Shown here piece after piece: positions 7,182-13,488 of a stretch of 13,488 bases of DNA. Location: the NCBI GenBank assembly GCA_019243975.1, contig JAFATL010000138.1, positions 1-13,488 of the forward strand, given 5' to 3'. Positions within the stretch are counted from its first letter, which is position 1; every line of letters begins with the position of its first letter. The DNA comes from Actinomycetota bacterium (GTDB taxonomy: Bacteria; Actinomycetota; Acidimicrobiia; Acidimicrobiales; JAFATL01). The notes under the pieces were generated by a model. That model made no database searches and was not told the origin of the DNA. It worked only from the letters and a program-made list of their open reading frames with translations. The position numbers and the translations under genes are program-made.

Positions 7182-8300
7182 TCACCGGGACGCCAGCACG
7201 TCGCGATAGATGCGGAGCATGTGCTCTTCGCGGCCGTGGCGGCTGTAGCGCTCCCGCGCCAACCGGCGGCCCTCCACCGCCAGCCGGGCTGCCAGGTCGG
7301 GGTCGTCGAGCAACCGGGCGACGGCCGCCGCCACGGCCGCCGGGTCCTCGGGCGGCACCAGCAGTCCGTTCAGCCCGGACGTGATCACGTCGCGCACGCC
7401 GCCCACGTCGGTGGCCACCACCGGTGCGCCCGCGGCCATCGCTTCGAGGACCGCCAGCGGCACGCCCTCCCATCGCGCCGGCTGCACATAGACGGCCGAA
7501 CCCGCCAGCGCGTCGCGCGTGTCTTCGAGGTAGCCGGCGAAGGTCACGGCGTCACCCAGTCCGAGCGCATCCCGGAGCCGGTGCAGCTCTGCGGCGTGGT
7601 CGGCGTAGCCCCTCTGTTCTGACCCGACGACGACGCCCGCGACATCGCGGCCCTCGGCGCGCAGCTGGGCCACGGCTCGCAGGAACACGTCGATGCCCTT
7701 GACCGGACTCAGCCGACCGACGGTGAGAAGCGTCGGCGGCGCGGTGGGGCACCGTTCGACCGCGAAGAACGCGTCGTCGGGGGCGTTGGCCACGACGTCG
7801 GGCGCGCCCCGGGTGCGGGTCGTGAGCCGGCCCGCATCGGCGTCGGTGAGGGCGACCGTGCGACTCGCGACCAGTCGGCCCGCGGCATTGAGCGCGCCCG
7901 GCGGCCGCACGCCGTGGACGTGCCACACCACCGGGATGCCGGCGGCGCGGGCCGCGACACCGGCGAGCACCATCCCCCGCTGGTCGTTCACGTGCAGCAG
8001 GTCGGCGCGGCCTCGCAGGGCGCGACGCATTCGCCGCCAGTACCCGGGGAGGGCGGCCGTCGCCTTGAGGGCGGACAGCCCGGTCGTGGTGTGGCCGTAC
8101 CGGCGCAGGGCCGGCGGGGTGGGCACGACGCGGTGGGGGATGTGATCCGAGGCGAGGCGCTCGGCGAAGACGCCGTCCTCGGGGAGGAGCACTTCCACCT
8201 CCCAGCCCCGCCGGCGCAGCCCCTGGGCGAGCTCGTGCGTGCTCCGCTGCGCCCCCGCGTACGCGTGGGGATAGGCGTCGAAGAACGCGACCCGGCTCAC
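7182..8300 (-). CDS. GT4 family glycosyltransferase
   Basis: A 372-residue GT-B enzyme and the first gene of a leftward pair. Seen: an N-terminal glycine-rich region AYAGAQRSTHEL (13-24), VVWHVHGVRPPG (124-135), the donor-domain start LLTVGRLSPVKGID (191-204, with K201), GYLEDTRDALAGS (256-268) and the E-x7-E motif WEGVPLAVLEAM (E278, E286). VVATDVGGVRDVI follows. It is soluble, with no membrane segment. It presumably adds one sugar to a lipid-linked or polysaccharide acceptor. The GTG at 8300 is chosen because the following SRVAFFDAYPH is the expected first beta strand; the open frame upstream is antisense to the neighbouring GT4 gene. AGG at 8310-8308, read on this strand, may serve as a weak ribosome site. 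Only 24 bases separate it from the divergent GT4 gene. It most resembles the GT4 at 9356-10522. Confidence 0.93.
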   Translation of the reverse strand: MSRVAFFDAYPHAYAGAQRSTHELAQGLRRRGWEVEVLLPEDGVFAERLASDHIPHRVVPTPPALRRYGHTTTGLSALKATAALPGYWRRMRRALRGRADLLHVNDQRGMVLAGVAARAAGIPVVWHVHGVRPPGALNAAGRLVASRTVALTDADAGRLTTRTRGAPDVVANAPDDAFFAVERCPTAPPTLLTVGRLSPVKGIDVFLRAVAQLRAEGRDVAGVVVGSEQRGYADHAAELHRLRDALGLGDAVTFAGYLEDTRDALAGSAVYVQPARWEGVPLAVLEAMAAGAPVVATDVGGVRDVITSGLNGLLVPPEDPAAVAAAVARLLDDPDLAARLAVEGRRLARERYSRHGREEHMLRIYRDVLASR

Positions 8301-8310
8301 CCCGCGACCT

Positions 8311-8317
8311 GGAAGAG
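8311..8317 (+). promoter_or_regulatory. Ribosome binding site of the rightward GT4 gene
   Basis: GGAAGAG lies seven bases before ATG 8325. It favours 8325 over the second in-frame ATG at 8331 and over distant upstream starts that would run antisense through the neighbouring GT4 gene. Confidence 0.5.
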
Positions 8318-8324
8318 TTGGCGG

Positions 8325-9398
8325 ATGCTGATGGTTGCCGTCGACACCCGGTCGCTCGTCGACGGCTCGCAGCATCGGGGCATCGGCACGTACGTGGCCA
8401 ACGTGGTCGCAGGCCTCGAGGCGCGTGACGACGTCGACGTGGTGCGCGTGCCCGGCGCGCCGGATCCGGCGGCCGGGCGTATGGGGCAGGCGGTCGGCTG
8501 GTGGCGTCGCGACCTGCAGTTGCCCACCGCCATCGCGAAGACGGGCGCGGAGGTGTTCCACAGCACCGGGCAGCACCCGCCCCGCCGCGCCGCCATGCCG
8601 TGGGTGCAGACGCTGTTCGACGTCATTCCGCTCCTGCGCAGCGATCCCGACATGCGCCCGTATCGTGCCAGGTGGCGGCGGCTGGCCCCGCGGTACCGGC
8701 GAGCGTCGGCCGTCATCGCCATCTCCCACGCGGCCGCCGCCGACGGCATCATGCACCTCGGTCTGGATCCCGATCGCGTCCACGTCGTGCCGTGCGGTGT
8801 CTCGCCCGCGTTCCGCCCACCCACTGTGCGCCCGGGTGCGGAGGTTCCCTATCTCCTCACCGTCGGCGCGTGGGGTCCGCACAAGGGGTTCGCGGAGGCG
8901 ACGGCGGTGGTGTCGGCGTTGGCCGAGGCGGGCTATCCGCACCGGCTGGTGATGGCGGGCGCCGGCGACCCGTGGTCGGTCGCACAAGTCCGCGACGTGG
9001 TATCTCGCGCCGGCCGGCCGGACCGCATCGACGTTGCCGGTTTCGTCGACGACATCGTCCCGCTCTATCAGGGCGCCACCGCCCTCATCTCCACGAGCCG
9101 GGCCGAGGGCTTCGGTCTTCCCGCCGCGGAGGCAATGGCGTGCGCGACGCCGGTGGTGGCCTTCGACAACACCGCGCAGCCGGAAGTGATCGGCGACGGT
9201 GGAATCCTCGTCGCCGACGGCGACGTCGCCGCCATGGTGACGGCACTGCGCCCGCTGCTCGACGACGAACGGGTGTGGGCCGAACAGTCGGCCCGGGCGC
9301 GGCAGCGGGCCGCGGCCTTCGACTGGCACCGCACGGTCGACGGCCATGTCGAGGTCTATCGGCGGGTGCTGGCCAGCCCGGCTGTCGACCGCACGTAG
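8325..9398 (+). CDS. GT4 family glycosyltransferase, mannosyltransferase B-like subtype
   Basis: A 357-residue GT-B enzyme. Seen: VAVDTRSLVDGS (4-15) with RGIGTYVANV (18-27) at the N-terminus, QTLFDVIPLLR (95-105), VHVVPCGVSPAFR (152-164), donor-domain start LLTVGAWGPHKGF (177-189, with K187) and the E-x7-E motif EGFGLPAAE (E261, E269). ATPVVAFDNTAQPEVIG (274-290) follows. These match the GT4 subfamily of alpha-mannosyl/rhamnosyl transferases in O-antigen-like clusters, but the donor cannot be fixed. The gene points opposite to both neighbours. Its last 43 bases are also the last coding bases of the minus-strand GT4 gene that follows. The C-terminus ends normally after a family-typical helix (HVEVYRRVLAS), so no truncation is evident. 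Confidence 0.92.
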   Translation: MLMVAVDTRSLVDGSQHRGIGTYVANVVAGLEARDDVDVVRVPGAPDPAAGRMGQAVGWWRRDLQLPTAIAKTGAEVFHSTGQHPPRRAAMPWVQTLFDVIPLLRSDPDMRPYRARWRRLAPRYRRASAVIAISHAAAADGIMHLGLDPDRVHVVPCGVSPAFRPPTVRPGAEVPYLLTVGAWGPHKGFAEATAVVSALAEAGYPHRLVMAGAGDPWSVAQVRDVVSRAGRPDRIDVAGFVDDIVPLYQGATALISTSRAEGFGLPAAEAMACATPVVAFDNTAQPEVIGDGGILVADGDVAAMVTALRPLLDDERVWAEQSARARQRAAAFDWHRTVDGHVEVYRRVLASPAVDRT

Positions 9399-10522
9399 AG
9401 GTCGTCGAGCGCCGCGGCCATCGACTTCACGTCGAAACGGTCGGCCGCCCGCGCCGCACCGGCGCGCCCGAATGACGCCGCCGTTTGCGGAGCGTCGAGC
9501 ATCCAGCGCACTGCCTCGGCGATGGCTGCGGGCTCGCCCGGCGGTACGAGCACACCCGTCACCCCGTGCACGACCGCATCGCGCGTGCCGACCACATCGG
9601 TGGCGACGACGGGCACGCACGCCTGCATCGCCTCGAGCACGACGTACGGCAAGCCTTCGTAGCGCGAGGTGAGTACGAACACGTCGAACTGCGACATCAC
9701 GGTGCCGATCTCCCGCACGTACGGCACGAGGTGGAAGCGCGGGCCGAGCCCGCTCGCATCGACGAGTTGTTCGACGCGATGTCCGAGCGGTCCGTGACCG
9801 ACGAGGAGGAAATGGGTCTCGGGCGCCACTCGCGCCAGCCGCTCGGCCGCGTCGACGAACAACTCAGGCGCCTTCTGGTGCTCGAGGCGGCCGACCGACG
9901 CCACCAACCGCGCATCGGCGGGGATGCCGAGCTCTTGGCGCACGTCGCGGGTGCCCGCCGCAGGAACGGGCTCGACGCCGTTGTGGATGACGTGGATGCG
10001 TTCGAACGGCGCGAACCCCAGTGCGGCCGCCAGGTCACGCTCGCTCTCCGACACCGCCACCAGGTGGTCGGTGCGCCGCCCGAGGAACCGCTCGGCTTCG
10101 TTGGCGACGCGGTGCGGGTGCACGCCGTGGGGTGAGTAGATGCGAACCACCGGTGACCGCCACGCCGCCAGCCGGGCCAGGGCCCCACCGATCGAGCTGT
10201 GCCCGTGCACGACGGCGGGCCGCTGCGTGGCGATCAGGCGCCGCAGCTTGAGCAGGGCGGCGCCGTTGGCCGGGTGGTGCGGCTCCCGGCGCATCTCGAC
10301 CCTGTGCACGACGGCCCCGGCGTCGGCGAAGGCGGCGAGCGGGTCCTCGTAGGCGTCCCACCCGCTGCGCTCGGTGCCGGCGGCCACCTCGTGGCGTACG
10401 CCCGCGCTGTGGCGGATGAGGTCGGCGACGTGCCGGCCGACGCCGGCGTTGACGGCCTCGACCACGTGCAGGACGGTGACGGGCGGACCCGGGAGATCTT
10501 CGAGGGACGGCAGGACGCGCAC
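9356..10522 (-). CDS. GT4 family glycosyltransferase
   Basis: A 388-residue GT-B enzyme. Seen: VLHVVEAVNAGVGRHVADL (17-35), the typical first strand and glycine loop; PAVVHGHSSIGG (102-113); YSPHGVHPHR (129-138); IHVIHNGVEPVP (176-187); donor-domain start VASVGRLEHQKAPELF (207-222, with K217); and the E-x7-E motif YEGLPYVVLEAM (E289, E297). VVATDVVGTRDAVVHG follows. Members elongate capsular or exopolysaccharide chains with an NDP-sugar. The GTG at 10522 is the last in-frame start before the first beta strand that leaves a normal N-terminus; it would leave 28 bases to the divergent GT2 gene. The exact start is moderately sure. The 3' end overlaps the opposite-strand GT4 gene by 43 bases. Confidence 0.91.
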   Translation of the reverse strand: MRVLPSLEDLPGPPVTVLHVVEAVNAGVGRHVADLIRHSAGVRHEVAAGTERSGWDAYEDPLAAFADAGAVVHRVEMRREPHHPANGAALLKLRRLIATQRPAVVHGHSSIGGALARLAAWRSPVVRIYSPHGVHPHRVANEAERFLGRRTDHLVAVSESERDLAAALGFAPFERIHVIHNGVEPVPAAGTRDVRQELGIPADARLVASVGRLEHQKAPELFVDAAERLARVAPETHFLLVGHGPLGHRVEQLVDASGLGPRFHLVPYVREIGTVMSQFDVFVLTSRYEGLPYVVLEAMQACVPVVATDVVGTRDAVVHGVTGVLVPPGEPAAIAEAVRWMLDAPQTAASFGRAGAARAADRFDVKSMAAALDDLYVRSTAGLASTRR

Positions 10523-10533
10523 GTTACGCTCGG

Positions 10534-10539
10534 TACAGT
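10534..10539 (+). promoter_or_regulatory. Possible near-leaderless -10 box for the rightward GT2 gene
   Basis: TACAGT fits TANNNT and lies 11 bases before ATG 10551. The predicted start near 10546 would give a leader of about five bases. There is no Shine-Dalgarno sequence and no clear -35. It sits in the 28-base gap shared with the divergent GT4 gene. Confidence 0.35.
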
Positions 10540-10550
10540 CACGGGCTCCA

Positions 10551-11531
10551 ATGACCGCACCGGCAGACGAGCTCGCGGTGGGCATCGTGATCCCGGCCCG
10601 GGACGCGGCGGGGACCCTTGGTCTGCTGCTCGACGACCTGGCCGCCCAGCACTCGGACCGGGCGCGCGTGGTGGTCGTCGACGACGGGTCGACCGACACA
10701 ACCGCCGACCTGGTCGCGCAGCGGGCGACCGGCGCGTCGTGGCTTTCGTTGGTGCGCGGCCCCGGGCGTGGGCCGGCAGCGGCCCGCAACGCCGGCGCCG
10801 CCGCCGTCGAGGGTCCGTGGCTGGCCTTCATCGACGCCGACGTCCGCCTCGACGAAGACTGGCTGCAGGCGGGCCTGCGGGCCACGGCCGAAGCAGCCGC
10901 CGACGTCGTCGAAGGCATGGTCGTTCCACGCGGCGGTGACGACCGGGGCCTCGTGCTGCACACGGCGTCATCGCCGGGCGACGAGGTGTTCGTCACCGCC
11001 AACCTGTGGGTGCGGCGTACCGCGTTCGAAGCCGTGGGCGGCTTCGACGAGTCGTACCGGGTGCCGTGGCGCGAGGACACCGACCTCGGTTGGCGACTGC
11101 AGGCTGCCGGCGCGCGGCGGGCGGCCGCTCCCGGCGTCACCGTGTTCCACCCGCACGCGCGCCGCCGCGTGCGGACGTTGTTTCGCGAAGGGGCGCGTCT
11201 CGACGCCGATACGCGCCTGCGGGCGCGGTTCCCCGATCGGTTCGCGCTGCTCCTGCCCCGCCGGGGGTTCCGCACGACCTACGCGGCGTTCCTTCTTCTC
11301 CTGGCGCTGGCGGCGTCGGTCGCCACCAGCGCGCCGGTTGGGGTCGTTGCCGTGACCGCGTGCGTGGCGGAGGTGGCGTCGCTGCTGGCCGTGCGCAACG
11401 CCGTGCACGAACGCCGACGGCCGTTCTGGTGGGAGTGGGCGGCATTGGCGGCGGTGGCCCCGGCACTGGTCGTGTGCCGGGTGTTCTGGGTGGCGCGGGC
11501 CAACGTCGCCCACCGCCAGAGTTTCTGGTAG
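10551..11531 (+). CDS. GT2 family glycosyltransferase with C-terminal membrane segments
   Basis: A 326-residue enzyme. The GT-A domain shows VGIVIPARDAAGT (10-22), VVVDDGSTDTT (41-51), the metal-binding IDADV (94-98) and WREDTDLGWR (173-182), whose ED pair is the usual catalytic-base region. VGGFDES (162-168) precedes it. After the catalytic domain come hydrophobic stretches at about 243-282 (probably two helices) and 295-315, so the protein is likely anchored in the cytoplasmic membrane. This is the plan of inverting transferases that add sugars to lipid-linked intermediates or surface polysaccharide. ATG 10551 gives the standard N-terminus. It converges on the next GT2 gene with three bases between stop codons. 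It shares domain order with the two GT2 genes to its right. Confidence 0.92.
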   Translation: MTAPADELAVGIVIPARDAAGTLGLLLDDLAAQHSDRARVVVVDDGSTDTTADLVAQRATGASWLSLVRGPGRGPAAARNAGAAAVEGPWLAFIDADVRLDEDWLQAGLRATAEAAADVVEGMVVPRGGDDRGLVLHTASSPGDEVFVTANLWVRRTAFEAVGGFDESYRVPWREDTDLGWRLQAAGARRAAAPGVTVFHPHARRRVRTLFREGARLDADTRLRARFPDRFALLLPRRGFRTTYAAFLLLLALAASVATSAPVGVVAVTACVAEVASLLAVRNAVHERRRPFWWEWAALAAVAPALVVCRVFWVARANVAHRQSFW

Positions 11532-11538
11532 CCGCTAC
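11528..11538. repeat. Short palindrome at the junction of two convergent GT2 genes
   Basis: GTAGC (11528-11532) and GCTAC (11534-11538) flank a single C and contain both stop codons (TAG on each strand). Convergent TAG stops are reverse complements by nature, so three of the five paired bases per arm are expected. It is too short to call a terminator. Confidence 0.25.
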
Positions 11539-12521
11539 ACGACCGGCGTGCGGTAGCGAATGGCGGCCCGAACGACGACGGCGGTTTCGTAGAGGTCGGC
11601 CACCAGCGCGGCGGGTACGACCCCCAGCCAGGCGACGCGTCGGCGGGGCCGGGGGCGCGTCTGGCGGCAGTTCCACGCGTACCAACCGCCGGAGGCCGCG
11701 GCCATCGCCATGCGCACGGGCGTGCGCTGTCGCGCCGCAGCCACTCCCGTCACAGCCACCGACAAGGCAGCCGCATGGGACGGGTGGAGGAACAGGCCGC
11801 CCCACAGCCGGCGCCGCAGGTTGGGATGGTTGCGCATCGTCAGCACCATCCCTTCGCGCCGGCGCCGGTCGCGCAGGTACGTGCCGAAGTGTGAGGGGCG
11901 CACGTCGTGATGCACGACGGCCTCGGCCGCGAACGCGGTGCGGAACCCGGCCGCCTTGGCCCGCCACGCCAGGTCGGTGTCCTCGCCGTACGGGTACCGG
12001 AACTCCTCGCCGAACCCACCCACCGCCTCCAGCACCGGTCGCCGGTACGCCATGTTGCAGGTCTCGTATTCGCCTGCCTCCGAGGTCACCTCGATGGTGT
12101 GGCTGAACGGCCCGAGATCCTGCGTCTGTCCGGGCGCAGGGACGGTGCGCCCTTGCACCACGTCGGCCTCGTCGAGTTCGGCGACAAGGCGCGCCGCCCA
12201 TCCCGGTTGGGGCACGCAGTCGTCGTCGGTGAACAACACCACGTCACCGACCGCGGACCGCCATCCGTCGTTCCGGGCCGTGGCGGCTCCGCCCGCGATC
12301 TCTCGGCGACGGGTTACCAGTCGGATCGAAGCGCTGCCCGCCAGCCGTTCGAGCACGGCGGGCGTGTCGTCGGTGGAGGCATCGTCGACGACGACAACCT
12401 CCAACCCGTCGACGCCGGTCTGCGCCGCCAACGCGGCCACGAGGCGCGGGAGCAGGTGCGCCCGGTTCCGCGTGGCCACCACCACGCTCACCGATGGCGT
12501 GCTGGCCGATGTCGCCGTCAC
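11535..12521 (-). CDS. GT2 family glycosyltransferase
   Basis: A 328-residue GT-A enzyme. Seen: VSVVVATRNRAHLLPRL (11-27), VVVDDASTDDTP (43-54), the metal-binding TDDDCVP (98-104), ETCNMAYRR (153-161) and YGEDTDLAWRAKAAGF (178-193). Two weakly hydrophobic stretches at about 249-283 and 297-319 may associate with the membrane. The family builds surface polysaccharides or glycolipids from NDP-sugars. The GTG start at 12521 overlaps the TGA of the upstream GT2 gene by four bases (GTGA) and puts the first beta strand at residue 11. Coupled translation with that gene is likely. It is most similar by eye to its upstream neighbour (TDxDCVP and GEDT motifs), suggesting a tandem duplicate that has diverged. 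The donor is unknown. Confidence 0.92.
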   Translation of the reverse strand: MTATSASTPSVSVVVATRNRAHLLPRLVAALAAQTGVDGLEVVVVDDASTDDTPAVLERLAGSASIRLVTRRREIAGGAATARNDGWRSAVGDVVLFTDDDCVPQPGWAARLVAELDEADVVQGRTVPAPGQTQDLGPFSHTIEVTSEAGEYETCNMAYRRPVLEAVGGFGEEFRYPYGEDTDLAWRAKAAGFRTAFAAEAVVHHDVRPSHFGTYLRDRRRREGMVLTMRNHPNLRRRLWGGLFLHPSHAAALSVAVTGVAAARQRTPVRMAMAAASGGWYAWNCRQTRPRPRRRVAWLGVVPAALVADLYETAVVVRAAIRYRTPVV

Positions 12522-13488
12522 AGCACGACGGTGCGGGAGCGCACGCTGCCGCGGACCAGGGCACCGGTGCCGACGACGTCGAGCGCCATCTGCACGGGTA
12601 CCGCCGCCAGCCGCCGGAGCACCGGGCCGTGGCCGCGGCGCGCCTCGACCAATCGGGTGCCGACCCACCACGCCAACGCCACCGTCGCCAGGCGGCGCCG
12701 GCGCACAGCGGCGGCCGCGAACGTCGCGTAGACAGGCACGCGGTCGGCCTCGGTGTTGAGGACGACGCCGTGGCGCAGGAGGGTCCCGGCCCGCAGCTCG
12801 GGTACTTCCCGCACCAGCGCGGGGAAGGCCCGCATCATCCGGGTACGGCGCAGGGTGTCGGCCCCGTCGACGGGGAAGACCTGGTGACGCACGACCGCAT
12901 CGGGCGCGTAGGCGGCGACGCCGTGCCGGCGCACCGTCCACGCCAGCAGCGTGTCCTCGCCGAAACCCATCGCTCGCTCGATGGACTGAGGGCGAAAGCC
13001 GAAGCGATCGGCGGCGGCGGTGTCGAACCCGCCAGCCTGCTCGAAAGCGTCCCGCCGGTAGAAGACGTTGCTGGTGGGATAGAGGCCCTCTTCCCCCGAC
13101 CACATCGTGCGTTCCAACGGAAGCGGCGGGCGCGTGGGGATCGTCATGCCGTTCACGACGTCGGCGCCTTTGTCGAGCGCCCGCAGCCCGTGCTCGGCCC
13201 ACTCGGCGTCCGGCACGCAGTCGCTGTCGGTGAAGGCGATGTAGGGCGCGTCCGACGTGGCGACACCGGCGCGGCGGGCGGCGTAGGCGCCCCGGCCGTC
13301 GTTGTCGACGAGGCGCACCGGCCGCCCGGCACGCACGTCATGCTCCACCTCGGCGCGCGCGCCGTCGGTCGAGCCGTCGTCGACCATCACCACCTCGAGG
13401 TCGGCGGCCGTCTGGGCGTCGAGCGCGTCGAGCAGCTGGCGCACCATGGCTCGACGGTCGCGGAACGGCACGATGATCGACAGGCGGG
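12518..13488 (-). CDS. GT2 family glycosyltransferase (5' end beyond window)
   Basis: The visible 322 residues lack the true start. The reading frame continues to the window edge, and the residues RLSII just before the first in-window GTG (13471) complete the expected first beta strand RLSIIVPFRD, so that GTG is not the start. Seen: VVMVDDGSTDG (visible residues 32-42), metal-binding FTDSDCVPD (85-93), a NVFYRRDAFEQAGGFD segment (140-155) and MGFGEDTLLAW (173-183). The insertion between AGGFD and GEDT is longer than in the neighbouring GT2 enzymes. The C-terminus (about 251-310) has moderately hydrophobic helices with many arginines, perhaps peripheral to the membrane. It precedes and overlaps the next GT2 gene, so both probably lie on one leftward mRNA that begins outside the window. 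Confidence 0.9.
   Translation of the reverse strand, partial: RLSIIVPFRDRRAMVRQLLDALDAQTAADLEVVMVDDGSTDGARAEVEHDVRAGRPVRLVDNDGRGAYAARRAGVATSDAPYIAFTDSDCVPDAEWAEHGLRALDKGADVVNGMTIPTRPPLPLERTMWSGEEGLYPTSNVFYRRDAFEQAGGFDTAAADRFGFRPQSIERAMGFGEDTLLAWTVRRHGVAAYAPDAVVRHQVFPVDGADTLRRTRMMRAFPALVREVPELRAGTLLRHGVVLNTEADRVPVYATFAAAAVRRRRLATVALAWWVGTRLVEARRGHGPVLRRLAAVPVQMALDVVGTGALVRGSVRSRTVVL

Noticed and set aside
7182..9620. 812-codon minus-strand open frame
   Set aside because: The first 440 codons are antisense to the plus-strand GT4 gene. The GT4 protein begins at GTG 8300, where the first beta strand appears.
9356..11275. 639-codon minus-strand open frame suggesting a fused GT4
   Set aside because: The N-terminal part is antisense to the plus-strand GT2 gene and is Arg/Ser/Pro-rich without any domain. 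The genuine GT4 N-terminus follows GTG 10522.
2344..13384. Recurrent TCGTCGACGA-like sequence near 2345, 10677, 12387 and 13376
   Set aside because: In every case it encodes, or is the complement of, the V-V-D-D-[GA]-S nucleotide-binding motif of a GT2 enzyme. It reflects shared protein motif and GC-rich codons, not a DNA repeat or regulatory site.
1..13488. Search for mobile elements, CRISPR repeats, tRNA genes, toxin-antitoxin or defence genes
   Set aside because: No transposase or integrase motifs, spaced direct repeats, tRNA-like cloverleaf or small two-gene toxin module was seen. Nearly every base is accounted for by metabolic or glycan genes.

Overview
The window is very GC-rich DNA (roughly 70 percent by eye) with almost no non-coding sequence. 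Several genes have GTG starts, neighbouring genes overlap at stop/start codons, and TANNNT-type -10 boxes sit at or next to start codons. This fits a high-GC actinobacterium (Actinomycetota), and an Acidimicrobiia-like lineage is my best guess. The taxonomic call is inference from base composition, gene style and protein flavour, not from a marker search.

Layout, left to right. (1) 1-2487, minus strand: a tightly coupled three-gene unit transcribed right to left, made of a dolichyl-phosphate-mannose-synthase-like GT2 glycosyltransferase, an FAD-dependent amine-oxidase-fold oxidoreductase, and a zinc-ribbon SAM methyltransferase cut off by the window edge. (2) 2522-3283, plus: a free-standing SAM methyltransferase, divergent from that unit. 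(3) 3308-3730, minus: a 140-residue basic, partly coiled-coil protein of unknown function. It diverges from (4) purL, 3818-6028, plus, the large subunit of phosphoribosylformylglycinamidine synthase and the only clear housekeeping enzyme here. (5) 6038-10522: four GT4 (GT-B fold) glycosyltransferases in mixed orientation. (6) 10551-13488: three GT2 (GT-A fold) glycosyltransferases, the last cut off by the window edge.

Together this is a glycan assembly region with eight glycosyltransferases, two methyltransferases and one FAD oxidoreductase, with purL embedded in it. The products most likely build and decorate a surface polysaccharide or lipid-linked glycan. No flippase, polymerase, ligase, initiating sugar-phosphate transferase or NDP-sugar enzyme is visible, so the pathway must extend beyond the window. 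The sugar and acceptor specificities cannot be read from sequence.

No tRNA, rRNA, CRISPR array, insertion sequence, phage gene or long repeat was found, and no gene-free stretch exceeds about 90 bases. Beyond the glycan cluster itself, the most interesting details are: a divergent promoter pair (small basic protein / purL) whose predicted transcription starts fall exactly on the A of both ATG codons; a perfect palindrome spanning both stop codons of convergent purL and a GT4 gene; a 43-bp convergent coding overlap between two GT4 genes; and the 140-residue protein, whose C-terminus recalls the DNA-binding end of Lsr2-type nucleoid proteins.
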